The translations under genes and the position numbers were made by a program. This document shows positions 9,594 through 18,536 of a DNA stretch of 64,000 nucleotides, one piece after another. Position 1 is the stretch's first letter, and every line of letters begins with the position of its first letter. The stretch covers positions 1,116,001 through 1,180,000 of the forward strand of contig JABTVC010000001.1 in assembly GCA_015075005.1 (NCBI GenBank). Reading direction: 5' to 3'. A model generated the notes under the pieces. It saw only the letters and a program-made list of their open reading frames with translations, was not told where the DNA came from and did not search any database. The stretch is from Planctomycetia bacterium. GTDB taxonomy: Bacteria > Planctomycetota > Brocadiia > Brocadiales > Brocadiaceae.

Positions 9594-9641
9594 GCTCGTT
9601 TTTAGTAAAGTTAGGTTGATGCGTATGATGCCTTGCCCTAC
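9594..9641 (-). repeat. Right terminal inverted repeat of the IS element
   Basis: The reverse complement begins GTAGGG and matches the left repeat through ACGCATCAACCTA and ACTAAAAACGAGC. Confidence 0.8.
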
Positions 9642-9865
9642 CTAAGAATTGCATGAATGGAAAGGTACAAACATGCCAGGTTATAAAGGGCAGGTTATAA
9701 AGGGGTCAAATCTTTCTTCTTTACAAATCAAAAAAATAATAGTGTCTGTTTTTTAACTTAAATTTTGATAAACTATATTCAATATAATAGATTATGTGGA
9801 TAAATAATACGATTAGGCTTACAAAATTGTATAATAATTTCAAACTTATTCAAAAGGAGAAGCAT

Positions 9866-10112
9866 GTGGCTACTACCTTGAAACAAAAAAATAACCTTAT
9901 TGACATTAAACAATATATAACCGATGACGAAGGTCATAAGATTGCAGCTATTATTGATATAGAGGAACTAATAGATTGAAAGAATTATTGAGGACCATCC
10001 CACCATCAGAAACATGGCTCTACAAGAACAAAGAGGCCTTCGAGAGCGTTCAAAGGGATTAAAAGAATCCTCTGAAGGAAAAATTTCAAAACTCAATCTT
10101 GATGAACTATAG
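9866..10112 (+). pseudogene. Phd-like antitoxin, frameshifted
   Basis: Starting at GTG 9866, behind the Shine-Dalgarno AAAGGAGA (9853-9860), the frame encodes a short protein with IKQYITDDEGHKIAAIIDIEEL, the beta-strand pattern of prevent-host-death antitoxins, then stops at 9977-9979. A different frame continues without stops as RIIEDHPTIRNM, then GLKESSEGKISKLNLDEL, to TAG 10110-10112. A two-base loss near 9977 would explain the break. The toxin-like frame follows after only about 10 bases, the usual antitoxin-toxin order. Confidence 0.6.
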
Positions 10113-10121
10113 GAATATCCA

Positions 10122-10414
10122 TTGTTTGAAATATTTCTAACCTATCAAGCAGGAAAGCAATTAAACAACCTCAAAACTGATAAGGGACTTTCAAAAAGGT
10201 ATAAAGCTGTAAAAAGGCGCTTCAATATTTATCCCAAAATCCAAGACATCCAAGCTTAAACACTCATGAGTTTACCACCCTTAAGGGCATCGGAGGAGGG
10301 AAAGTTTTTGAGGCATACGCTGAACAATACACACCAGCCGCATATAGAATATTCTGGCATTACGGTCCCAGTAAAAATCAAATTACTATTATTGCTATAA
10401 CACCACATCCATAA
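10122..10414 (+). pseudogene. RelE/HigB-like toxin, frameshifted
   Basis: The first half reads FEIFLTYQAGKQLNNLKTDK and KRYKAVKRRF, then hits a stop at about 10257. In another frame the sequence continues as NPRHPSLNTHEFTTLKG, then YAEQYTPAAYRIFWHYGP and ITIIAITPHP, ending in TAA 10412-10414. This order (NPRHPSL, K/G-rich turn, YRIFW, I-x-x-I-x-PHP) is typical of RelE-superfamily mRNA interferases. One frameshift near 10240 separates the halves, so neither partner of the pair is intact. The remaining 170 bases before sppA show nothing recognisable. Confidence 0.6.
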
Positions 10415-10584
10415 TTGTATAGTTTTTGTATACCTGACATAAAAAAATGGGGTAACACAGTAAAAGAGGTTATCGCTTAAAGTAAAACTTTTCCACAGTG
10501 TAGTCTATACTGTAGTCAAATTGTAGTCAACTCGAACGAAATCCATAGGAAGCCATCATATCAGCATGCAAATAAACCAATGTT

Positions 10585-11571
10585 TTACGGTGCCCACAGA
10601 TACATAAACGAAGGTGTACCTGAATTAACGAATGTTTTTAGGTCGATGTTGAGAAGATTGATGGTGCCAAAACCGGAATTCCCGAGCTGAGAATAAATAT
10701 TGTTCTTGTAAACTCCTGGTCTGTGGTATATGACGACGCGCGCATTTTTTAGTCCTGTTTCTTCTTTTGCTAGTAAAATGGCCTCATCGAGATAACCAAT
10801 CTGATCAATAAGGCCGTATTTCAATGCCTGCTGGGCATTGTAAATCCTGCCATCGGCAATCGATGTTAGTTTTTCCAGGGTTAATTCCTTCCTGTTTTCT
10901 GCAATGACCGTCAAGAATCTTTCATACATATTGTCCAGTATGCCCTGAAAAATCTTCCGTTCCTCCTCTGTCATCGTTTTCAATGGTGAACCCATGTCTT
11001 TATGCTCACCAGTCTTAATGGTGGTATCTTTCACGCCAATTTTTTGTAAAAGGCCTTCAACACTGAGATTGAGCATAATAACGCCAATACTGCCGGTAAC
11101 CGTGGTAGGATGGGCTATAATCTTGTCCGCAGAAACAGCTACGTAGTAACCACCCGATGCCCCCAAATCCATAATGCATGCAACAATTTTAATATGAGTT
11201 TTTTTCTTAAATTCATCTATTTCGTGATAAATCATGTCAGAGGCGGTAACTGCGCCGCCCGGGCTATTGATACGCAGGACGATGGCCTTCATATGCTTAT
11301 CCCTGGCTGCTGTCTTAAGCTCTTCTTTGATGCGGGCTACCATGTCTGGTTCGTCAGAAAACCCGGCAAGACCTCTCTTCCTCTCACCAGAAATAATGCC
11401 AGAAATATCCATGATGAGTATCTTGTCTTTTCCCGTTCCGGAGACCGTTGTTTCCTTGAGCGGTTCGACAGATGAGACCAGGGAAATGGATATAAAACTG
11501 CAACCTGAGGAAAAAAGCAAAATAAAAGCCACAAACAGCATTGAAATGCGAGAAATATAGTGGTTTTTCAT
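10585..11571 (-). CDS. sppA: Signal peptide peptidase SppA (short, lipoprotein form)
   Basis: A 328-residue ClpP-fold membrane peptidase of the S49 family that degrades leftover signal peptides. It starts with a lipoprotein-type signal (FSSGC, cysteine 24). The substrate groove motif INSPGGAVTASD is at about 101-112, the nucleophile Ser139 lies in DLGASGGYYVA, and the catalytic Lys191 in GEHKDMGSP. The length corresponds to the single-domain SppA36K type rather than the 67-kDa tandem form. It is transcribed alone; both flanks carry unrelated or decayed genes. Confidence 0.92.
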   Translation of the reverse strand: MKNHYISRISMLFVAFILLFSSGCSFISISLVSSVEPLKETTVSGTGKDKILIMDISGIISGERKRGLAGFSDEPDMVARIKEELKTAARDKHMKAIVLRINSPGGAVTASDMIYHEIDEFKKKTHIKIVACIMDLGASGGYYVAVSADKIIAHPTTVTGSIGVIMLNLSVEGLLQKIGVKDTTIKTGEHKDMGSPLKTMTEEERKIFQGILDNMYERFLTVIAENRKELTLEKLTSIADGRIYNAQQALKYGLIDQIGYLDEAILLAKEETGLKNARVVIYHRPGVYKNNIYSQLGNSGFGTINLLNIDLKTFVNSGTPSFMYLWAP

Positions 11572-11759
11572 ATTACAATAATTTTACAGGAAAATGTTTT
11601 AAGCATAGTAATTGTAAAGCCCTGTAGTGACTTCCAGAAATGTCAAAATTATTATTGGAAGATACTATTATCCTTTTCATATTTCAAGGATATTATTTAT
11701 TGATATTTTCCTTGTATGGGTTTTCTTTATTTGTTATATTTACAATGTTGTTACTTACT

Positions 11760-11812
11760 AAGGCTTCGTTCATCGTACACCTTTCAAAGTACTATGAGCT
11801 AAGCCTTTTTTA
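11760..11812 (+). terminator. Possible intrinsic terminator hairpin
   Basis: AAGGCTT pairs with AAGCCTT, with inner TCAT/ATGA and GTAC pairs, followed by TTTTTTATT. It sits in the 367-base gap between sppA and the zinc-ribbon gene, where no convincing coding region is seen; what transcript it would end is unclear. Confidence 0.35.
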
Positions 11813-11938
11813 TTTCACACATAATACCGGGAAGCACTCGCCTTCCCCTTCTTAATGTTTTCTTAGAAATTATTTTCTGAAAAATTACTTAGCATTGAAT
11901 AGTATATTTAAAATTATTTTAAAGAAAGGAGGTTAACA

Positions 11939-12217
11939 ATGAACACTTTTTTTGTATGTCCCAGGTGTGGTAATGATAAAGAATTCAACATCTTTACCAG
12001 TAATTTCCAGGCTATTAAACAATCACCTGAACTTGGGCGTCGTGTGGATGAAAGCGATGTCTTACCCAGCTTGAGACATAATGACACTCATATTGAATGT
12101 AAATGTTGTTTTCAAAGGATTGAATATGAAAGTGCTGCGACTACTGGGAAAAAATATATTCAAATGACTCACAAACTTTTAAAAGCAAAACAAATAATGC
12201 AGAATGAGATTTCGTAG
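11939..12217 (+). CDS. Small zinc-ribbon protein of unknown function
   Basis: A 92-residue protein preceded by an excellent ribosome binding site (AAAGGAGG eight bases before the ATG), so it is very likely expressed. Two cysteine pairs, CPRCGND at residues 7-13 and CKCCFQRIEYE near 55, make a single zinc ribbon. The rest is charged and shows no membrane segment. I do not recognise a named family. No neighbouring gene on the same strand suggests a role. Confidence 0.65.
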   Translation: MNTFFVCPRCGNDKEFNIFTSNFQAIKQSPELGRRVDESDVLPSLRHNDTHIECKCCFQRIEYESAATTGKKYIQMTHKLLKAKQIMQNEIS

Positions 12218-12322
12218 GAACGGAATTCTTAAAAAGCCACAGAGAAATCTTAAAAAGGTTTTAAAAAGAATCATTTCAGTAAGTATGAGTTAAAAAAACT
12301 GAACTACCGCGAACCTCCATAA

Positions 12323-12452
12323 TATGTGACTCTGTTGATTAAGTCCCTGTCAACTCAATATACATACTATTGGTTGTAAATTAACAAGATATGTGTATTA
12401 TATATGGGTATACTGCGATCTCAAAAAGAGAGTTAATCAACAGAGTCATATA
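12323..12452. repeat. MITE-like element with 20-bp inverted repeats
   Basis: TATGTGACTCTGTTGATTAA at 12323-12342 is matched in reverse complement by 12433-12452 with one mismatch. About 90 bases lie between and encode nothing. The short size, long perfect ends and TA-rich flanks fit a miniature inverted-repeat element mobilised by a transposase absent from the window. Apart from it, 12218-12500 holds no feature. Confidence 0.6.
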
Positions 12453-12500
12453 TAAATCCTTGTTTCAGACGTACATTTCCTGGTATTGAATATACGCCAA

Positions 12501-13539
12501 TTACGTAAGGCAATCTAATTTTACAAGCCCTTCCTCGTTGAGATTTCCGGTGACATTAACCGTTACCGGTAAAAATCGCTTTACAATATCAATGTTTGTT
12601 ATGAGATGATGTGTAATCTTGGTGTGATAAATTGCGAGGTTCCCTTTGTGAGGGCAAGAGGAATAATGAGCTGGTCTGCGAGATACTCGTCAACAACGCC
12701 TTTGGTTTTAGAGAACGAGAAGAATGCATTACATGCCTCGTCAGCAACGGTTTCTGCTCGCTTACCAATTGCACCTATGCTAAAGTAACAACACTGGCTA
12801 TGTTCATATTTTCCCACCAGGAGTAGCATCGTCCCTTTCCAAGGGCAGGTGTTTCCTCTGCAGATATATCGTGTGGTATATTTCGCTCTAAGAAATTCTT
12901 CATTCCTTGTGTTTGTTGCCGGTGAGCAATACGTATATCTAAATTGCTTACCGTGGACAATCCCTTTACCTGTATAAGTTTTCCTCTGTTTTCGATTTGG
13001 AATGGATGCTGTGGTGTTGCCGGATTTACTTGGATAAAAACTTCACCACCGCCCTGGGGAAGTATCCGGCTTGCCGTGTGTATCTCTGCATCAAAACCAA
13101 TTTTTTTGAGGAAGAATAACCACTGCTGTGCGAGGTAGTCAGTACAGGGACTGTGACTTACGTGCGTGCCGCCGACAATAATGACTGAAGAGGGTTTGTT
13201 TACAAGACTGAGTGGATAAAATAGGGTTTGTAAAACAAGAGAAACAGAGCCTGCCGTTCCAATGTCAAAACGATACGTGCCGGCAATTACCTCTCCTGGA
13301 TAAAATGTAAGATCAGTGGACCGGAGTTGGTTCCCAATAACCACTGCGTTGCAAATTTGAGCGGTGGCATTGACCGCCTGCAGGTGTTGATAACTGAGTC
13401 CCGGAATTTTTCTGTTGGCCCGTATGTTGTATATCTCAAAAGGTCTTTGGGTAATGGCCGATAAGGAAAGGGCTGTACGCAAGATTTGACCGCCTCCTTC
13501 GCCAAATGAACCATCGATTTTTAGTATATCCTGCTGCAT
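12501..13539 (-). pseudogene. rtcA: RNA 3'-terminal phosphate cyclase, frameshifted
   Basis: RtcA converts RNA 3'-phosphate ends to 2',3'-cyclic phosphates with ATP. The N-terminal 250 residues (13539-12775) are intact: GSFGEGGGQILRTALSLS, IRANRKIPGLSYQHL, and the adenylation-region pattern SHSPCTDYLAQQW. Near 12790 the frame breaks and resumes in another as SIGAIGKRAETVADEA, then FITPRL, and breaks again near 12612 to finish as HLITNIDIVKRFLPVTVNV, with a stop at 12501. Two indels are needed for a full-length protein of about 345 residues. No rtcB is seen. Confidence 0.8.
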
Positions 13540-13553
13540 ATGTGCTGAAAAGA

Positions 13554-13588
13554 AAAGGGTAGGATTTTTATGTCCTACCCCTTTTAAT
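13554..13588 (-). terminator. Intrinsic terminator after the monoheme cytochrome gene
   Basis: On the minus strand AAAAGGGGTAGGA pairs with TCCTACCCTTTT, followed by CTTTTC. It lies between the cytochrome gene and rtcA and would end the former. Confidence 0.7.
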
Positions 13589-13627
13589 ATTCCAGATATG
13601 AGTGAAAAACCTGCCTATGGTTGTAAT

Positions 13628-13972
13628 TTATTGGGAGAACCCGCGGACTAATTTAATAAGGTTGTCGAGTTCAGCAAGGTCAACCCCAAGGTCTGAAAGT
13701 TTTACATAGTTTGGATTCTTTGTGCCGTTGGTCATTGATTCTTTCATCTGAGCATCAGTCCTGGATTTTTGATAATCTGCGCTGGAAAAATCTGGTACGC
13801 CAAATTGTTTTCCGGCTTCGCTACCTTTTCCATCCTTAGCGTGGCATAATTCACAGGTATCTTTATAAATTTGGTTGATATCTCCGGCTTGTAGGGTGAA
13901 GCTGGGAAAGCCAAGATATACAGCAAACATTGTTGCTACAGGCATTACACAATATGTTAAAAGCTTTTTCAA
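13628..13972 (-). CDS. Small monoheme cytochrome c
   Basis: A 114-residue class I-type cytochrome. A signal peptide (residues 1-29) precedes one heme site, CELCH, in YKDTCELCHAKDGKGSEAGK, and a possible sixth-ligand methionine follows in QMKESMTNGTKNPNYVKLSDLG. It is exported and probably shuttles electrons; its partners cannot be told from the neighbourhood. A Shine-Dalgarno AGGAGG lies just before the start, and a terminator after the stop suggests a single-gene unit. Confidence 0.85.
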   Translation of the reverse strand: MKKLLTYCVMPVATMFAVYLGFPSFTLQAGDINQIYKDTCELCHAKDGKGSEAGKQFGVPDFSSADYQKSRTDAQMKESMTNGTKNPNYVKLSDLGVDLAELDNLIKLVRGFSQ

Positions 13973-14084
13973 CGAAATATCCTCCTAGAAAATTTATCAT
14001 TCTTACCGAAACATCACGAAAAAATATATTTTAGAATACATCATTAATGTCCTTTTCTGAAATACCCATCACCTCCAGTCGAAT

Positions 14085-14585
14085 TTACTTCATGGTTGAT
14101 TCTATAAAATGTATTGCGTTCTTTAAGTCGTTTTCCGTAAAGGCTGGTACAAGAGGATGTGTATTCGCCGTACTGATAATCCTCAGGTGGTGTTTATCTG
14201 CCTTGCTTTTCGAATTTCTTTGCTGAAGATTATTTTGGATTTCAATATAAGGGTACCGCCAATGCTTATATCCCTCAACAAGTACGATATCAATATCCTG
14301 ATAATTACTTTCGATAATAGTTTGTATTGAAGGCGATTTTTTGCTAACTCTTTTTACGATTGCCAGCTTTTTTGACGAAGATATGGAAACTACGTCTGCA
14401 CCGGCTTGATAATGTCGGTAAGTATCCTTTCCTTTATAATCAATTTCAAAGGAAGGGATATTATATTTAATTGTTCCAATTTTGTATCCCTTTTTCTTTA
14501 GCAAAGGCACAATAAGACTAATAAGTGTAGTCTTACCTGTGTTTTGTTTGCCAACGATAGAGACGACAGGAATATCTTTTGACAA
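14085..14585 (-). CDS. mobB: Molybdopterin-guanine dinucleotide biosynthesis protein MobB
   Basis: A 166-residue P-loop GTPase that assists MobA in adding GMP to molybdenum cofactor. The Walker A motif GKQNTGKTTL is at residues 12-21, followed by GYKIGTIKYN, the YKGKDTYRHYQAGAD stretch typical of MobB, and VEGYKHWRYPYIEI. The gene is isolated; mobA and other moa/moe genes are not in the window. The intergenic sequence to 14865 contains a TATAAT at 14722 but no matching -35, so the moxR operon promoter is not defined. Confidence 0.87.
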   Translation of the reverse strand: MSKDIPVVSIVGKQNTGKTTLISLIVPLLKKKGYKIGTIKYNIPSFEIDYKGKDTYRHYQAGADVVSISSSKKLAIVKRVSKKSPSIQTIIESNYQDIDIVLVEGYKHWRYPYIEIQNNLQQRNSKSKADKHHLRIISTANTHPLVPAFTENDLKNAIHFIESTMK

Positions 14586-14865
14586 CGTTTATAGATCGCT
14601 CATCTCGAAATTCATAAATTATAATTTAAATTAAAATGTAGCATCTATTGAATATAGTGTCAAGCACTTTCCATCACGGGTGGATTTGTAAAATGTATGT
14701 TTTAAATCGGGAAATTTGCTATATAATATCGCACGTGTTCATGTCCGTTTAACAAAAATCTAAAGTGTTTATTTAAAAAGGAACAAATTCAGCGATATCT
14801 TCTGTTTATCATTTAAAATTATATTTTAATTTTAAGCTTAGGAACAATTTGTGGTGGAGGGACTC

Positions 14866-15855
14866 ATGGATTCGGATGTCAAAAAGATTACAGAAAGGGT
14901 TAAACAGGAAAGTGATTTTGTGAATACTCTGATGTATGAGGTAGGAAGAGTGATTGTGGGTCAGAAATATTTAATTGAAAGGTTGTTAATTGGTGTCCTC
15001 TCCAATGGCCATGTGTTGTTAGAAGGCGTACCTGGACTTGCAAAAACAATGTCGGTTATGACCCTTGCCAAGGCAATGCACGCCGGTTTTCAAAGGATAC
15101 AGTTTACGCCAGATTTACTCCCTGCCGATTTAATTGGTACGCTTATTTACAATCCTAAAAATGGTGAGTTTGTTGTGCGTAAGGGTCCTATCTTTACCAA
15201 TATTGTTCTGGCGGATGAGATCAACCGTGCGCCTGCAAAAGTACAGAGTGCACTCTTAGAGGCAATGCAGGATAGACAGGTTACTATTGGAGATCAGACA
15301 TTTAAACTAGAAGACCCATTCCTTGTGCTGGCTACTCAAAATCCGATTGAGCATGAAGGTACCTATCCATTGCCAGAGGCACAGGTGGATCGTTTTATGT
15401 TAAAATTAAACATTACATACCCTGATAAAAAGGAAGAACGGGAGATTTTGGACCGCATGGCATTGACAAAAAAAGATTTCTCTGTAAACCCCGTGATTTC
15501 TCCGGCAGATATTTTGCGTTTACGTACCATAGTCGATGAGATTTATATAGATGATAAAATTAAGGATTACATCATTGATATCGTATTTGCCTCAAGGGAT
15601 CCAAAGGCATATAATCTTAAGCTGGAAGAATTTATAGAATACGGTGCATCTCCGCGTGCAACTATTTTTCTTACGCTTGCCGCCAAGGCACATGCATTTA
15701 TAAAGGGCAGGGGATTTGTAACTCCTCAGGATGTAAAGTCAATAGGAATGGATGTGCTTCGTCATAGGGTAATTATAACGTATGAGGCTGAGGCTGAGGA
15801 GATAAGCGCCGAAGATATTGTGCAAAAAATATTTGATACGGTAGAGGTGCCATAA
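14866..15855 (+). CDS. MoxR-family AAA+ ATPase
   Basis: A 330-residue AAA+ chaperone-like ATPase. Walker A (LEGVPGLAKT) lies near residue 55, Walker B and sensor regions in LADEINRAPAKVQSALLEAMQ, and ATQNPIEHEGTYPLPEAQVDRF is the MoxR signature. These ATPases act with von Willebrand A (VWA) proteins to mature or assemble complexes, and it heads exactly such an operon. The frame opens at GTG 14851, but GGTGGAGG at 14853-14860 is well placed for ATG 14866. The next gene (DUF58) follows after 58 bases. Confidence 0.9.
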   Translation: MDSDVKKITERVKQESDFVNTLMYEVGRVIVGQKYLIERLLIGVLSNGHVLLEGVPGLAKTMSVMTLAKAMHAGFQRIQFTPDLLPADLIGTLIYNPKNGEFVVRKGPIFTNIVLADEINRAPAKVQSALLEAMQDRQVTIGDQTFKLEDPFLVLATQNPIEHEGTYPLPEAQVDRFMLKLNITYPDKKEEREILDRMALTKKDFSVNPVISPADILRLRTIVDEIYIDDKIKDYIIDIVFASRDPKAYNLKLEEFIEYGASPRATIFLTLAAKAHAFIKGRGFVTPQDVKSIGMDVLRHRVIITYEAEAEEISAEDIVQKIFDTVEVP

Positions 15856-15913
15856 ACAAAGGCATCTGATAAAGCCGTTTAAACAGCTTTTTTCGTACAT
15901 TTTATAATAGGTT

Positions 15914-16791
15914 ATGATTTCAAAAGATATACTGAAAAAAATCCAGCAAATAGAGATTCATACTCGTCGTCTTGTCAATGAAGCATTCGTGGGTGAATAT
16001 CGCAGTGTTTTCAAAGGACGGGGTATGGAATTTGAGGAGGTTCGGGAATATCAGCCAGGGGATGAAATACGAACAATTGACTGGAATGTAACAGCACGCA
16101 TGGGTCGTCCCTTTGTTAAGCGTTATGTAGAAGAGCGTGAATTGACGGTGATGCTTCTTGTCGATGTAAGCGCTTCTGGAAACATTGGATCAGTAAAGCA
16201 ATTGAAAAATGAAATTGCCATAGAGATATATGTGCACTTCTGGCGTTTTCAGCCATAAAGAATAATGATAAAGTGGGTATGATCATGTTTACGGATAAAA
16301 TTGAAAAATTTATCCACCCTAAAAAAGGAGCAAAACATGTGTTAAGGGTCATACGGGAACTTCTGTGTACAGAGCCCAAGGGAAAAGGAACTAATATTTC
16401 TGTAGCACTGGAATACATGAACAGGATTTCTTCTCGTCGCGCTATTTCTTTCATCGTGTCTGATTTTATTGCAGATGATTATACCCATGCACTGCGCATT
16501 GCAAACAAGAAGCACGATGTGATTGCAATTACTATTGTTGATCCGAGGGAACAAGAATTACCGAATGTGGGTTTTATTGAATTAAGAGATGCAGAATCAG
16601 ACGAGATACTTTTGGTCGACACGTCAAATCTATCGGCAAGAAAAGAATTTAGTGTTATAAGTGGCAAACAGAAGCAAGAGCGATCAAAATTGTTTCGGTC
16701 GATGGGCGTTGACGAGATTGTGATCGATACGAGCAGACATTATGTTGAGCCTATTGTCCGTTTCTTCAGGATAAGAGAAAAGAGATATTAA
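15914..16791 (+). pseudogene. DUF58 protein of the MoxR-Bat operon, frameshifted
   Basis: The N-terminal part (15914-16258) contains the DUF58 hallmark GRGMEFEEVREYQPGDEIRT and then IDWNVTARMGRPFVK, and begins the VWA fold with LLVDVSAS. It stops prematurely at 16256-16258. The other frame reads CALLAFSAIKNNDKVGMIMF and continues to 16791 (FTDKIEKFIHPKKG, then FIVSDF). The break lies in the ATATAT run at about 16225-16231, where removing two bases restores one 290-residue protein. Either an assembly error or recent inactivation. The gene sits between moxR and the bat genes and normally cooperates with them. Confidence 0.82.
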
Positions 16792-16800
16792 AAATTCGGT

Positions 16801-17814
16801 ATGACGATAAAACGGCGTAACTTATTCCTGAACAGGCTATTGATTTTGGCATTGGTTGTCTATACACTGATACTCTATAAAGATAGTGCCATTGCACAGG
16901 AAAATCAGGGCACAAAACGCAAAACGTTGGTAGAGGCACATGCACATGTCGACAAAAACGAAATAACGATTGGTGATAAGATAAAACTTGGAATTCGTGT
17001 AAAGTTCATTGGTGATATTGCCGTACAATTCCCCGAATTTAATCAACAGTTGGGTGTATTTACGGTAAAAGAAACAACCGTCACAGAAGGGACAAAAAGT
17101 GAAGAAGCCGGTTATTCCACGGTCGAACGAAACTATGTGTTGAGTTCATATGAAATTGGAAGTCAAACAATTCCGCCTTTGAAGATAACATACAAGGGAA
17201 AACTGGGCGAGGGAGAAGTTGTTACCGATGAAATATCTGTTGATATCAAGGGTGTTTTAACGGAAGATGAAAATTCAGGTGATATAAAAGACATTCTTGC
17301 ACCCTTAGAGGTACCTGTAAGTTTCAAGCGCCTGATTACGTGGGTTTGCGGGGGATTAGGAGTATTATCGTTATTGGGTATTATCTACTGGTTAATACAT
17401 AAACGGAAATGGAGACAAGAACGACAGGAACAGAAATCCATAAAAAGGGCACCTCACCAAGTCGCTTATGAATTATTGGAAAAATTGTCGGAAGAGGATC
17501 TGATTACAAAAGGATTAATCAAAGAATATTATTACCGCATAACGGATATCTTGAGACATTATATAGAAGACCGGTTTGGCTTGCTGGCGCCTGAACGCAC
17601 AACGGAAGAGTTTCTTGCAGAAATGGCACGTGCAAACAAATTAGAAAATATCCACAAACTATTGATACAGGATTTTCTTGAACGTTGCGATATGGTAAAA
17701 TATGCAAAGTATGAGCCGTCGAAGTTGGAATTACAAGAAACCTATGATGCGGCAAAACGATTAATTGACGAAACCAGAGAACGTTTGAAAGAAGAGGAGG
17801 TGAGTTCCGGATAA
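16801..17814 (+). CDS. Membrane protein of the Bat operon (BatD/DUF4381-like)
   Basis: A 337-residue protein with a signal segment (residues 12-30), an extracytoplasmic beta-rich domain (VEAHAHVDKNEITIGDKI, then SSYEIGSQTIPPLKITYKG), a transmembrane helix near 180-200 (GGLGVLSLLGIIYWLI), and a helical cytoplasmic tail containing EYYYRITDILRHYIEDRFGL and ERTTEEFL. The tail resembles DUF4381, the ectodomain BatD. It starts 9 bases after the DUF58 frame. In this operon type such proteins link the VWA subunits to the membrane; the exact role is unknown. Confidence 0.72.
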   Translation: MTIKRRNLFLNRLLILALVVYTLILYKDSAIAQENQGTKRKTLVEAHAHVDKNEITIGDKIKLGIRVKFIGDIAVQFPEFNQQLGVFTVKETTVTEGTKSEEAGYSTVERNYVLSSYEIGSQTIPPLKITYKGKLGEGEVVTDEISVDIKGVLTEDENSGDIKDILAPLEVPVSFKRLITWVCGGLGVLSLLGIIYWLIHKRKWRQERQEQKSIKRAPHQVAYELLEKLSEEDLITKGLIKEYYYRITDILRHYIEDRFGLLAPERTTEEFLAEMARANKLENIHKLLIQDFLERCDMVKYAKYEPSKLELQETYDAAKRLIDETRERLKEEEVSSG

Positions 17815-17952
17815 AAACAAAGGGTTGTCTGAAAAACAGGAAGTTTGTGCTTGTAGGCTGTTAAGTCAGATTTTCAATGTCGACGAGTGGCATTGACAAA
17901 TTTGTTTGTCTGTGTCTATCTTAATTTGAACCTTTTTAAGGGGATAAAGAAT

Positions 17953-18471
17953 ATGGTAAAAGCGCCAGAAAATTTTTTGGATGAGTATTTAAGTCATGAA
18001 AAAGGTTCCGGAATCAGGGCAAGCACAAAACCACAAGAGCGCATACGTAAGATTTCAGCTGAAGAGCTTGCCAGACTCAAGCAAAATTTGCACATGATAT
18101 GGGGTATTTATAATACGCCAGAGATTAAAGAAGTCCTTGCCAGGAAACATAAAATTCGTTTTTTAGATGTAGAAAGTGTAAAGGCGAGTTTACATATAAG
18201 TTATGTGGATAAAGGTATCTTGATGGAATACGAGTTGAATACGGGTTCTAAGAAAGAGCTTGCAGGAGCTCAAATATATAAACAAGCTGAAATGAATATC
18301 AATAGATATTTTACTCTTGAAACAGGGGCAGAAGAACTTCTCAAGACAAATAATGTTGCACTCCAGTCTGTCGCTGATGTTTTTGTAGAAAAGGAGATTC
18401 CCGAAACGGATATCTGGAATGTTATTTCAAAAGGGGAGCAAGTACATCTCGCAACCATATCATGTTTTTAA
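17953..18471 (+). CDS. Conserved hypothetical protein in the Bat operon
   Basis: A protein of 172 residues, using ATG 17953 because AAGGGGA lies eight bases before it; the longer frame from 17887 lacks a good ribosome binding site. It is soluble, charged in its first 60 residues, then alternating helix and strand (IRFLDVESVKASLHISYVDK, YELNTGSKKELAG). No signal peptide, membrane helix or known motif is seen. Its place between two Bat-type genes, same strand, suggests participation in that complex. Confidence 0.55.
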   Translation: MVKAPENFLDEYLSHEKGSGIRASTKPQERIRKISAEELARLKQNLHMIWGIYNTPEIKEVLARKHKIRFLDVESVKASLHISYVDKGILMEYELNTGSKKELAGAQIYKQAEMNINRYFTLETGAEELLKTNNVALQSVADVFVEKEIPETDIWNVISKGEQVHLATISCF

Positions 18472-18536
18472 GGATATTGACGGTTTGATTCTCATGTCTG
18501 GCTATAGAAATATTTTAGATATTACGATAATCTCCA

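Larger units (their letters stand above)
7075..9641 (-). mobile_element. IS4-type insertion element with a DruA-like passenger gene
   Basis: About 2.57 kb is bounded by imperfect inverted repeats of about 50 bases (7075-7126 and 9594-9641). They share the ends GTAGGG, then ACGCATCAACCTA and ACTAAAAACGAGC. Inside, both genes are on the minus strand: an intact 438-residue DDE transposase, then a frameshifted DUF4338/DruA-family gene whose stop codon touches the inner end of the left repeat. I could not find a convincing target-site duplication. The element lies directly behind a c-di-GMP riboswitch on one side and in front of a decayed toxin-antitoxin pair on the other. Confidence 0.8.

Noticed and set aside
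11640..11855. 71-residue hydrophobic open frame between sppA and the zinc-ribbon gene
   Set aside because: No ribosome binding site, composition follows A+T richness, and its end overlaps a terminator-like hairpin.
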